Assembly: GCF_002482975.1 (NCBI RefSeq)
Contig: NZ_DLHA01000023.1
Span: forward strand, 62,072-88,568
Direction: 5' to 3'
DNA length: 26,497 nt
DNA from: Flavobacterium sp. UBA7680
GTDB lineage: Bacteria; Bacteroidota; Bacteroidia; Flavobacteriales; Flavobacteriaceae
The notes beneath the pieces were generated by a model. The model saw nothing but the letters and a program-made list of their open reading frames with translations, had not been told where the DNA came from and did no database searches. Made by a program: the position numbers and the translations under genes. This document shows positions 7,190 through 14,162 of the stretch, piece after piece; the first letter of the stretch is position 1; every line of letters begins with the position of its first letter.

Positions 7190-8209
7190 TTATTGGAGAT
7201 TTAGAATTAAACCAAAAAGACTTGTATTTCCTGCCAATGTATATCTAGAGTATGAATAGTTAAACTTTAACTTATTCATCTTTAATCCAAAACCTAATGA
7301 AATTCCTGAAAAATTACGTTGTTCCTCTACACGTAATTCTTCACCTCTTCTAAAATTATAACCTAAACGCAGGTTTACTGCTTTTTTAGGGAAGAGCTCA
7401 ATACCAAAAAGAACATGCCTCAAAGCATTATTCACAAAGGAAACTTTTTCACTACTTGTTGAACCATCAATATTGGTTTCTCCGCGAACGGGATTCGAAA
7501 AAGAAATATTCCATTGCTGTAAATTCTCTAACGTAAGATGCCAGCGAATAGGAACATGTTCTAATTCCTGCGAAATTCCGGCAGTAATTTCAAACGGTAA
7601 ATTTTCCTGTATTCCGGAATATGTTCTAAATTGTGTACCTATATTACGAAATACCAGCGCATAATTTAAATCATTTTTTTCATCAATATATAGTAAACCG
7701 ACATCTACTGCGCCTCCAATCGAATTATAACTTTCTAATGTTGAAGTTATCAACTTCGCATTAGCTCCAATATGAAGATCTGTAAAAGGAACATTATAAG
7801 CATAACCAAATGACAATGCACCTTCACTTCCTGTAAAATCTGATGTAGCCTGACCGTTTTCGTCGTAACCTTCAAAAGATCCGTAGTTTATATAATTAAT
7901 TCCGGCATAGAAAGTCTGCACGTGGCGGTCATAAGTATAAGCATAAGAGGCACTTCCATAAGAAGCTTCTCCGTAATAATTTCCATAATTCAAGGCTAAA
8001 TGGTTGTCCATATCTGCGTTTAAAACGGCTGGATTGGACATAGCCTGGTTAACATCTTCGTCATATATCGTAATCACTTTTCCACCCAACGCTGCCTGAC
8101 GCGGAGATGCTGTTAAATTTAGAAATTGATAGGTGTAACGCCCTCCAACTTGCCCGAACGAAACCGAACAAAGTAGTAACATTAAAAATAAAACATAGTG
8201 TTTTGGCAT
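7190..8209 (-). CDS. porQ: Type IX secretion system protein PorQ
   Basis: PorQ is an outer-membrane beta-barrel protein of the type IX secretion system; in Porphyromonas it takes part with PorU/PorV/PorZ in attaching secreted cargo. The start chosen here is the ATG at 8209, giving 339 residues that begin MPKHYVLFLMLLLCSVSFGQ, a clean signal peptide. A longer reading from 8251 would put a polar 14-residue leader (MYLRYSHIGT...) before the signal peptide and would run over the candidate -7 element at 8249-8256. The mature protein begins GGRYTYQFLNLTASPRQAALGG, typical of PorQ, and has the alternating, aromatic strands and Asn/Gly turns of a barrel, ending FGLILNLQ. It leads an operon with the downstream L,D-transpeptidase-like gene. 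Confidence is good for the family. Confidence 0.88.
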   Translation of the reverse strand: MPKHYVLFLMLLLCSVSFGQVGGRYTYQFLNLTASPRQAALGGKVITIYDEDVNQAMSNPAVLNADMDNHLALNYGNYYGEASYGSASYAYTYDRHVQTFYAGINYINYGSFEGYDENGQATSDFTGSEGALSFGYAYNVPFTDLHIGANAKLITSTLESYNSIGGAVDVGLLYIDEKNDLNYALVFRNIGTQFRTYSGIQENLPFEITAGISQELEHVPIRWHLTLENLQQWNISFSNPVRGETNIDGSTSSEKVSFVNNALRHVLFGIELFPKKAVNLRLGYNFRRGEELRVEEQRNFSGISLGFGLKMNKLKFNYSYSRYTLAGNTSLFGLILNLQ

Positions 8210-8248
8210 TTGTTTTTGTGGCGTTCCTATATGGGAATAACGCAAATA

Positions 8249-8256
8249 CAAATATA
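8249..8256 (-). promoter_or_regulatory. Candidate -7 element for porQ
   Basis: Minus-strand TATATTTG exactly fits TAnnTTTG and would start transcription near 8242, about 33 nt before the ATG at 8209. The nearest upstream TTG is only 14 nt away (8273 to 8271), shorter than the usual spacing, so the -33 part is unconvincing. Confidence 0.4.
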
Positions 8257-8306
8257 AAATTATATAACGCCAAAAATAAAATTAAACACTAAATAAATTC
8301 GACAAG

Positions 8307-8361
8307 AAATTCCAATAAAAAAATTCCAAAATCCAATAGTAAAAATTGGAATTTGGAATTT
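8307..8361 (-). terminator. lon terminator made of an AATTCCAA-type palindromic repeat
   Basis: The arms 8321-8337 and 8345-8361 (17 nt each, one mismatch) flank a 7-nt loop; on the minus strand the stem ends in a run of seven U residues. It begins 25 bp beyond the lon stop codon. The left half plus its extension (8307-8337) is the reverse complement of 21065-21095 at 29 of 31 positions, so this is one member of a dispersed repeat rather than a one-off terminator. Confidence 0.75.
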
Positions 8362-8386
8362 TAAATATTTGAGATTTAACTGAGAG

Positions 8387-10840
8387 TTATTTCAACGTTT
8401 TAGCATTTTTTACATTTTGATCTGTTAAGGCTAAAGCCAGAACTTCGCTCATTTCTTTTACATAATGAAAAGTAAGACCTTCTAAATATTCAGCTTTAAT
8501 TTCGTCGATATCGCTTTTGTTTTCATGACAAAGAATGATTTCTTTAATTCCTGCTCTTTTTGCAGCAAGGATTTTTTCTTTAATTCCGCCAACAGGCAAA
8601 ACTTTTCCACGTAAAGTAATCTCTCCTGTCATAGCAAGGCTTTTCTTCACCTTCTTTTGTGTCAATAATGAAACTAAAGAAGTAAGCATTGCAATACCTG
8701 CGCTTGGCCCGTCTTTTGGCGTTGCACCTTCCGGAACGTGCAGGTGAATGTTATATTTTTGGAACAATTCAATTCCTAAACCTAGCTTTTTAGCATTTGC
8801 TTTAATGTATTCTAAAGCAATTGTAGCCGATTCTTTCATGACATTTCCAAGGTTTCCGGTAATAGTTAAAGAACCTTTTCCTTCAGAAATTAATGATTCT
8901 ATAAATAGAATATCTCCTCCAACACTTGTCCAGGCTAAACCTGTAACAACTCCGGCAACATCATTGTTTTCGTATTTATCACGCTCTAATCTAGGAACTC
9001 CTAAAACTTTTACGATATCTTCGTCAGTAACTTTTTTGTTGTACTCCTCTTCCATCGCAACGGCTTTTGCAGCATTACGAATAACCTGAGCAATTTTAGT
9101 TTCTAAATTACGAACTCCAGATTCTCTTGTATATCCTTCAACAATTTTTTCTAATTGTTTTTTTCCAATAGTCAAGTCTTTGGCAGTTAATCCGTGCGCT
9201 TCTAATTGTTTTGGGAAAAGGTGTCTTTTAGCAATTTCAACTTTTTCTTCAATTGTATAACCTGACATTTTGATTACTTCCATCCTGTCACGCAAAGCTG
9301 GCTGAATTGTAGCCATATTGTTTGAAGTCGCAATAAACATTACTTTAGATAAATCAAATCCCATTTCTAGGAAATTATCATAGAAAGCACTGTTTTGCTC
9401 CGGATCTAAAACTTCTAATAATGCAGATGATGGATCGCCGCTGTTTCCGTTTGATAATTTATCAATCTCATCTAAAATAAAAACCGGATTTGAAGTTCCT
9501 GCTTTCTTCAAACTTTGAATAATACGTCCCGGCATGGCTCCAATATACGTTTTTCTGTGTCCGCGAATCTCCGCTTCATCACGTAACCCACCTAAAGAAA
9601 TACGTACATATTCACGACCTAAAGCTTCGGCAACAGAACGGCCGATAGAAGTTTTTCCAACTCCCGGAGGCCCTGTTAAACATATAATAGGTGATTTCAT
9701 GTCATTTCGCAATTTTAAAACTGCCAAATGTTCAATCATTCTTTTCTTAACTTCATCAAGACCAAAGTGATCTTTGTCTAATATTTTTTGAGCAAATTTT
9801 AAATCGAATTTATCTTTAGAATATTCGCCCCAAGGCAATTCTAAAAATAACTCTAAATAATTACGCTGAATTCCAAAATCTGGTGACTGCGGATTCATTC
9901 TACGCATTTTAGATAATTCTTTTTCGAAATGTTTCTGCGTTTTTTCGTCCCATTTTTTGGTTTTCGCTTTTATTCCCATTTCGTCCATTTCCTCTTCCTG
10001 CGAAACGCCTCCCAATTCTTCCTGAATGGTTTTCATTTGCTGATGAAGGAAATATTCACGTTGCTGCTGATCTAAATCAAAACGAACTTTTGACTGAATG
10101 TCATTCTTCAATTCTAATTTTTGAAGCTCTACATTCATATAACGTAAAGTCTCTAAAGCACGGTCTTTTAAACCATTTATCGACAAAAGACCTTGTTTTT
10201 CTTTTACGGATAAATTCATGTTTGAAGAAACAAAATTGATTAAAAACGATTGGCTTTCAATGTTTTTAATAGCAAATGTTGCTTCAGATGGAATATTTGG
10301 ACTTTCTTTAATGATTTGGATTGCAAGTTCTTTTACAGAATCTAAAATAGCCGTAAATTCACTGTCATTTTCATCAGGACGTTCTTCTGACACTTCTTTA
10401 ATTGTAGCCGTCATATAAGGATCTTCTGAAACAACTTCGTCAATTTCAAAACGTTTTTTCCCTTGTAAAATAACGGTTACATTTCCGTCGGGCATTTTTA
10501 AAACACGTAAAATACGTGCAACGGTTCCTATTTTATGAATATCGTCTTTTGACGGATCTTCGTCTTCTTCATTAATTTGAGAAACAACTCCAATAATTTT
10601 TCCGCCGGCATTGGCATCATTAATTAATTTGATTGATTTATCTCGTCCTGCAGAAATTGGAATCACAACTCCCGGGAATAAAACTGTATTTCGTAAAGGT
10701 AAAATTGGCAGAGAAACAGGAAGTTCTTCATTGTTCATTTCCTCTTCGTCCTCTGGAGTTAATAATGGAATTAATTCTGCTTCTGAATCAAATTCTTGAA
10801 GTGACAGATTGTCAATAGTGAGTATTTTATGATTTGACAT
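8387..10840 (-). CDS. lon: ATP-dependent Lon protease (LonA type)
   Basis: Lon unfolds and degrades damaged or regulatory proteins in the cytoplasm. The 817-residue length is normal for LonA. Order of domains: an acidic extension of about 40 residues; the N-terminal substrate-binding domain from LPILPLRNTVLFPGVVIPI (about 45-240); a coiled-coil linker; the AAA+ module with Walker A GPPGVGKT (390-397), Walker B FILDE (454-458) and sensor loop ATSNN; then the protease domain with Ser713 in PKDGPSAGIAM and Lys756 in GGIKEK as the catalytic dyad. No key residue is missing. The ATG at 10840 is the only good start upstream of the domain, and no Shine-Dalgarno sequence precedes it. The gene is divergent from the ECF sigma operon and is followed by a U-tract hairpin. 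No sure promoter was found in the 263-bp gap. Confidence 0.98.
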   Translation of the reverse strand: MSNHKILTIDNLSLQEFDSEAELIPLLTPEDEEEMNNEELPVSLPILPLRNTVLFPGVVIPISAGRDKSIKLINDANAGGKIIGVVSQINEEDEDPSKDDIHKIGTVARILRVLKMPDGNVTVILQGKKRFEIDEVVSEDPYMTATIKEVSEERPDENDSEFTAILDSVKELAIQIIKESPNIPSEATFAIKNIESQSFLINFVSSNMNLSVKEKQGLLSINGLKDRALETLRYMNVELQKLELKNDIQSKVRFDLDQQQREYFLHQQMKTIQEELGGVSQEEEMDEMGIKAKTKKWDEKTQKHFEKELSKMRRMNPQSPDFGIQRNYLELFLELPWGEYSKDKFDLKFAQKILDKDHFGLDEVKKRMIEHLAVLKLRNDMKSPIICLTGPPGVGKTSIGRSVAEALGREYVRISLGGLRDEAEIRGHRKTYIGAMPGRIIQSLKKAGTSNPVFILDEIDKLSNGNSGDPSSALLEVLDPEQNSAFYDNFLEMGFDLSKVMFIATSNNMATIQPALRDRMEVIKMSGYTIEEKVEIAKRHLFPKQLEAHGLTAKDLTIGKKQLEKIVEGYTRESGVRNLETKIAQVIRNAAKAVAMEEEYNKKVTDEDIVKVLGVPRLERDKYENNDVAGVVTGLAWTSVGGDILFIESLISEGKGSLTITGNLGNVMKESATIALEYIKANAKKLGLGIELFQKYNIHLHVPEGATPKDGPSAGIAMLTSLVSLLTQKKVKKSLAMTGEITLRGKVLPVGGIKEKILAAKRAGIKEIILCHENKSDIDEIKAEYLEGLTFHYVKEMSEVLALALTDQNVKNAKTLK

Positions 10841-11052
10841 AATAATATATAAGTCTTTTTGTCATTAAAAGTTTAATACTATTTGTAAATACAGTCTTAA
10901 AAGCTGCTGTTTCAATTAAGTGTTTCATTTACAAGATAGGCCATAAAAATAGACAATCATTATGCCAAATGCAAAATAGTGACGGCTGAAATTTCGTTTT
11001 AGTACCTAATTTCATTTATTTCTAAAAAAAATAAAATTAATTTTATAAAAAC

Positions 11053-11078
11053 TGTAACATATTAAAAAAAGCAAAGTC
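11053..11078 (+). promoter_or_regulatory. Candidate ECF-type promoter of the sigma/anti-sigma operon
   Basis: TGTAAC at 11053-11058 is followed after 17 nt by GTC at 11076-11078. This resembles the general ECF sigma promoter layout, an AAC-containing -35 and a GTC-containing -10. The housekeeping TTG/TAnnTTTG pair is absent from this region. Transcription would start near 11085, just upstream of the TTG start codon at 11104, which suggests that the sigma factor drives its own operon. This is inferred from pattern and position only. Confidence 0.5.
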
Positions 11079-11103
11079 ATTATAAAAAACTAGCAACCAT
11101 TAC

Positions 11104-11658
11104 TTGAGTATAACAAATCAAAATATCGAAGAATTAATCGCGCTTTGTAAAAACAATAATCAAAAGGCTCAATTCGAAGTTTACAATCGTTATTGTAAAG
11201 CTATGTACAACGTGGCTTACAGGATTGTAAAAGACGAGCATTTTGCACAAGACGTCATGCAGGAAGGTTTTTTGAAAGCTTTTACAAAAATTAACGATTA
11301 TAAGCAGGAAGTTGCGTTTGGTGCGTGGCTTAAAAAAATCATCATTAATTATAGTATTGATTTTTATAAGAAAAACAATGCTTTCCAGATGGAAGACCTG
11401 AATAAAACGCTTTTTAAAATAGAAGAAAACGATTCTATATTGTCTGAAAGTATTGATCTGAATTCACTTAAAGTGAAACAGGTTTTAGATACCATTTCGG
11501 GCCTGAAAGATAATTACAGAATGGTTTTGACGCTCTTTTATATTGAAGGCTACGATCAGGAAGAAATTTGCGAAATATTGAATATCAGCTACGCCAACTG
11601 CAGAACCACTTTAAGCCGCGCCAAAGAAAGTTTACGAAAAAAATTAGAGGAGATATGA
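11104..11658 (+). CDS. ECF-type RNA polymerase sigma factor
   Basis: This is a 184-residue group 4 (ECF) sigma-70 family factor that would redirect RNA polymerase to envelope-related promoters. Region 2 spans about residues 25-92, with YNVAYRIVKDEHFAQDVMQE and the aromatic -10 recognition helix around FGAWLKKIIINYSIDFYKK. Region 4 spans about 126-178, with LKDNYRMVLTLFYIEGYDQE and the helix-turn-helix EEICEILNISYANCRTTLSR. The start is TTG at 11104: an in-frame stop lies at 11083-11085, no ATG lies between, and the next methionine is inside region 2. The last codons overlap the next gene by ATGA. It heads a four-gene operon behind a candidate ECF promoter at 11053-11078. Confidence 0.94.
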   Translation: MSITNQNIEELIALCKNNNQKAQFEVYNRYCKAMYNVAYRIVKDEHFAQDVMQEGFLKAFTKINDYKQEVAFGAWLKKIIINYSIDFYKKNNAFQMEDLNKTLFKIEENDSILSESIDLNSLKVKQVLDTISGLKDNYRMVLTLFYIEGYDQEEICEILNISYANCRTTLSRAKESLRKKLEEI

Positions 11659-12191
11659 AAAAGGAAAATGACGATTTAGATCAATTATTTAACAAGTTTG
11701 AAAATCAATGGGATATTCATGAAATGAATCCGGATCATCAAATTGATTTTTTAGACAAATTGAATAACAAAAAGCCACGAAAAAAGAATTATGCCGGCTG
11801 GGCCATTGCTGCATCAATTGCTGTGCTTTTGGGTATATCACTATTTTACAATAATAATGAGAAACCAAAGGAGCTCAAATTTGCATCGCAGGAAACCAAA
11901 CGCACCGATTCTATCTTTAATATTTTAATCGAGAATGAGCTAGTTAAATTAAAAGAAAAGAATTCGCCGGAAAATGAACAGATTATAAATGATGCATTAA
12001 AACAAATGAAAGTGTTTGATGCTGATTATGAAAAAATCATTAAAGAGGTTCAGAAAAACGGGGAAAACAAACAAATTATTTACGCTATGATAAGCAACCT
12101 GCAAACGAGAATTTCCTTTTTGCAGACAGTTTTAAAGCGAATTGAAGAAAACGAAAATTTAAAAAACACATCTAATGAAAAAACATTATAA
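11655..12191 (+). CDS. Probable membrane-anchored anti-sigma factor
   Basis: The start is the ATG at 11655, which overlaps the sigma stop (ATGA) and gives 178 residues; a longer in-frame reading from 11568 lies entirely inside the sigma gene and is rejected. The layout is that of an anti-sigma factor: about 45 polar cytoplasmic residues (LFNKFENQWDIHEMNPDHQI), one membrane helix at about 46-65 (YAGWAIAASIAVLLGISLFY), then a charged, helical, probably coiled-coil periplasmic part rich in Lys and Glu. There is no His-Cys-Cys zinc motif, so it is not a ZAS-type anti-sigma factor. The position directly after an ECF gene is the main support for function. GAGGAG precedes the ATG by only 2 nt, too close to be ideal, so translation is probably coupled to the sigma gene. 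Its 3' end overlaps the next gene by 17 bp. Confidence 0.8.
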   Translation: MKKENDDLDQLFNKFENQWDIHEMNPDHQIDFLDKLNNKKPRKKNYAGWAIAASIAVLLGISLFYNNNEKPKELKFASQETKRTDSIFNILIENELVKLKEKNSPENEQIINDALKQMKVFDADYEKIIKEVQKNGENKQIIYAMISNLQTRISFLQTVLKRIEENENLKNTSNEKTL

Positions 12192-13233
12192 TTTACTAAT
12201 CTTATTGCTTTTGATTCCTTTTTTAGGATTTTCAAATGATGATACTTTTATTACCAAAGAAAAAAGTATCAAAAAGACCTATATCGTCAACTCTAATGCA
12301 GGAATTGACATTGATAACAAATATGGAAATATCACAGTATCTACCTGGGATGAAGATAAAATTGATCTTGACATTACCATTAAAGTTAATGGCACAAACG
12401 AAAACTGGGTAAACGAAAAATTAAACAGTATTGACGTTGATATTACAGCGCTGAAAAGCTTAGTAACTGCGATAACTAATATTGGAAACTCGACTTTTAA
12501 AAGTAAAGGAAGCAATAACAGTTTTGAAATTAATTATGTTATTAAAATTCCTAAAAATGGTTCTGTAAAATTGGTTAACAAATATGGAAACATTACAACG
12601 CTGAATTTAGAATCGACGACAGATATTAGTTGTAAATACGGAAAAACAATATTAGGGAGATTAAACGGTTCAAGTAATAAAATTGAAATTGCATACTGCC
12701 AAAATTCCAGTATCGAATATATTAAAAACGGAAATATTGATGCCAGATATTCGGGCTTAAAAATTAATGATTCTGGAAATCTTACCCTTGATGCCAATTA
12801 TACTGATGTTACCTTAAATGATGGTCAGAATATTAAATACAGCTGTAATTACGGAACTTTTAAATTTCAGAAGATCAATTCATTATCAGGTTCCGGAAAT
12901 TATTTAACCATTTCGATTGGAGAAATTTCAAACAGTTTTAATTTCGATACCAATTACAGCAAAATTAGTGTGAAAAACATTAGTGAAAAAGCTGGAAATG
13001 TCAGCATAAATTCAGGATATACAGATGTATCACTTGGATTTGATCCCAACTACGCTTTTGATTTTGATATAACTGGACGATACAGCAATATTAAACCTGA
13101 CAGTGCTTTAGACATTTCGGTTTCTGAAATTAAAAGCAATACGAAAAGAATAAGCGGCTTTTACAAGAAAAAAGGACAAAATAAAATCAACATCAATACA
13201 AATTACGGCAGCGTGTCTGTATTAAAAAATTAA
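12175..13233 (+). CDS. Exported beta-repeat protein, DUF4097-like putative adhesin
   Basis: This 352-residue product has a signal peptide (MKKHYNLLILLLLIPFLGFS, cut near residue 20). The mature part is built of a degenerate repeated strand motif of the form [N/R/C/G]-Y-x-x-[hydrophobic]-x-[hydrophobic]: NKYGNITV (48-55), NKYGNITT (135-142), CKYGKTIL (153-160), NYTDVTL (208-214), NYSKISV (260-266), GYTDVSL (281-287), NYGSVSV (343-349) and others, so a right-handed beta-solenoid is likely. This pattern matches the DUF4097 putative-adhesin type. It starts inside the anti-sigma gene (17-bp overlap) and ends 20 bp before the GIN-domain gene, so all four are one operon. The real function is unknown; it may sense or reinforce the envelope. 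Confidence 0.72.
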   Translation: MKKHYNLLILLLLIPFLGFSNDDTFITKEKSIKKTYIVNSNAGIDIDNKYGNITVSTWDEDKIDLDITIKVNGTNENWVNEKLNSIDVDITALKSLVTAITNIGNSTFKSKGSNNSFEINYVIKIPKNGSVKLVNKYGNITTLNLESTTDISCKYGKTILGRLNGSSNKIEIAYCQNSSIEYIKNGNIDARYSGLKINDSGNLTLDANYTDVTLNDGQNIKYSCNYGTFKFQKINSLSGSGNYLTISIGEISNSFNFDTNYSKISVKNISEKAGNVSINSGYTDVSLGFDPNYAFDFDITGRYSNIKPDSALDISVSEIKSNTKRISGFYKKKGQNKININTNYGSVSVLKN

Positions 13234-13253
13234 TCATCTAAAAAATCAAGACT

Positions 13254-13976
13254 ATGAAAAAATCAATTCTATTATTAGTTTGTACAGTATTTCTTTTGAG
13301 TTTCAATACAAACGCTCAAAATAAAATTAAAGGAAATGGAAAAGTTGTTACCGAAACCAGAACTACAGGAGATTATGACGGTATTAAAATTTCGGGCTTT
13401 TTTGATGTAAATCTTGTTGCCGGAAAAGAAGGTAAAATTACGGTTAAAGGAGAAGAAAACTTACTGTCGTCAATTAAAGTGGAAGTGGATGACAATACTT
13501 TAAAAATTTATGTTGAATCATTCAAAAATATTCGACCAAGCAGCGGAAAAGACATACAAATCACAGTTCCGTTTGAAAAAATCTCTAATATAGCTTTGTC
13601 AGGATCAGGAAATATTCAGTCTAAAGATGCTATTAAAAGCGACAAACTTTTGGCTAAACTATCTGGTTCAGGAAACTTTAATTTAGCAATTGATTCAAAT
13701 GATTTTGAACTTAATTTAAGTGGTTCAGGAAATGTAAATTTAAAAGGAACTGCTGACAATTTCACAACAAAACTTTCAGGTTCTGGAGATATTGATGCAG
13801 GAAGTTTAAAATCTAAAAATGTTGATGTAAATGTTTCGGGTTCAGGAAATAGTAAAGTTACCTGCAATGAAAAACTAACAGCAAGAGTTTCGGGTTCGGG
13901 AAATATTAAATATACAGGAAATCCTGAAAAACGCGATGTAAAAGTTTCTGGATCAGGAAACATTTCTAAAGCCTAA
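13254..13976 (+). CDS. Exported head GIN domain protein (DUF2807)
   Basis: This 240-residue protein has a signal peptide ending near FNTNAQ (residue 22) and a DUF2807 / head GIN domain. The beginning, GDYDGIKISGFFDVNLVAGK, is the usual opening of the domain, followed by a strand-rich part with VDDNTLKIYVE. After residue 115 the motif SGSG occurs seven times, at residues 116, 137, 156, 175, 195, 213 and 232, about 18-21 residues apart, each followed by N or D and preceded by L or V. That is one turn of a beta-solenoid per repeat. The family was named a putative autotransporter adhesin, but its role is not settled. It is the last gene of the ECF operon and is followed by a long inverted repeat at 13984-14065. 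Confidence 0.87.
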   Translation: MKKSILLLVCTVFLLSFNTNAQNKIKGNGKVVTETRTTGDYDGIKISGFFDVNLVAGKEGKITVKGEENLLSSIKVEVDDNTLKIYVESFKNIRPSSGKDIQITVPFEKISNIALSGSGNIQSKDAIKSDKLLAKLSGSGNFNLAIDSNDFELNLSGSGNVNLKGTADNFTTKLSGSGDIDAGSLKSKNVDVNVSGSGNSKVTCNEKLTARVSGSGNIKYTGNPEKRDVKVSGSGNISKA

Positions 13977-13983
13977 TTTTTAT

Positions 13984-14065
13984 ATAAAAGCTCAATAATA
14001 AATTTACCTTTTATCATCTATCAAATAACAGAACAGCAGCTTCTTCTTTATTATTGAGCTTTTAT
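13984..14065 (+). terminator. Large-loop inverted repeat ending the ECF operon
   Basis: The arms 13984-14002 and 14047-14065 are perfect 19-nt complements (core AAAAGCTCAATAATAAA) around a 44-nt loop. It starts 7 bp after the GIN-domain stop and ends in GAGCTTTTATTTC, which resembles a terminator, although the loop is unusually long. Confidence 0.6.
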
Positions 14066-14112
14066 TTCAATTTCTAATTTATCATCAAAAATTAGACTTA
14101 ATCTTATAAAAC

Positions 14113-14142
14113 AAAAAAGCCGGACAAATGTCCGGCTTTTTT
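14113..14142. terminator. Bidirectional rho-independent terminator
   Basis: GCCGGACA and TGTCCGGC form a perfect GC-rich stem around AA, flanked by six A residues on the left and six T residues on the right. It therefore has a U-tract in both directions. It sits between the convergent ECF operon (plus) and the UMF1-type transporter gene (minus, stop at 14163) and can serve both. Confidence 0.92.
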
Positions 14143-14162
14143 ATATCTAATTAAAGCGTTTT

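Noticed and set aside
8210..8251. N-terminal extension of porQ (14 extra residues)
   Set aside because: It puts a polar leader before a clean signal peptide and overlaps the candidate -7 element at 8249-8256; the ATG at 8209 is better.
8535..9770. Several plus-strand open frames across lon
   Set aside because: They are antisense to an intact and strongly conserved Lon protein and show no domain or start signal.
11568..11654. Earlier in-frame start for the anti-sigma gene
   Set aside because: The extra 29 residues lie wholly inside the sigma gene and are basic and unlike a family N-terminus; the ATGA overlap at 11655 is the usual arrangement.
13616..13963. Antisense open frame of 115 codons rich in FPEPE
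   Set aside because: It is the complement of the SGSGN repeats; the repeating codons keep the opposite frame open by composition alone.
13254..13976. GIN-domain protein as a type IX-secreted adhesin
   Set aside because: It has a signal peptide but no recognisable C-terminal sorting domain; the last residues end within the SGSG repeat region.
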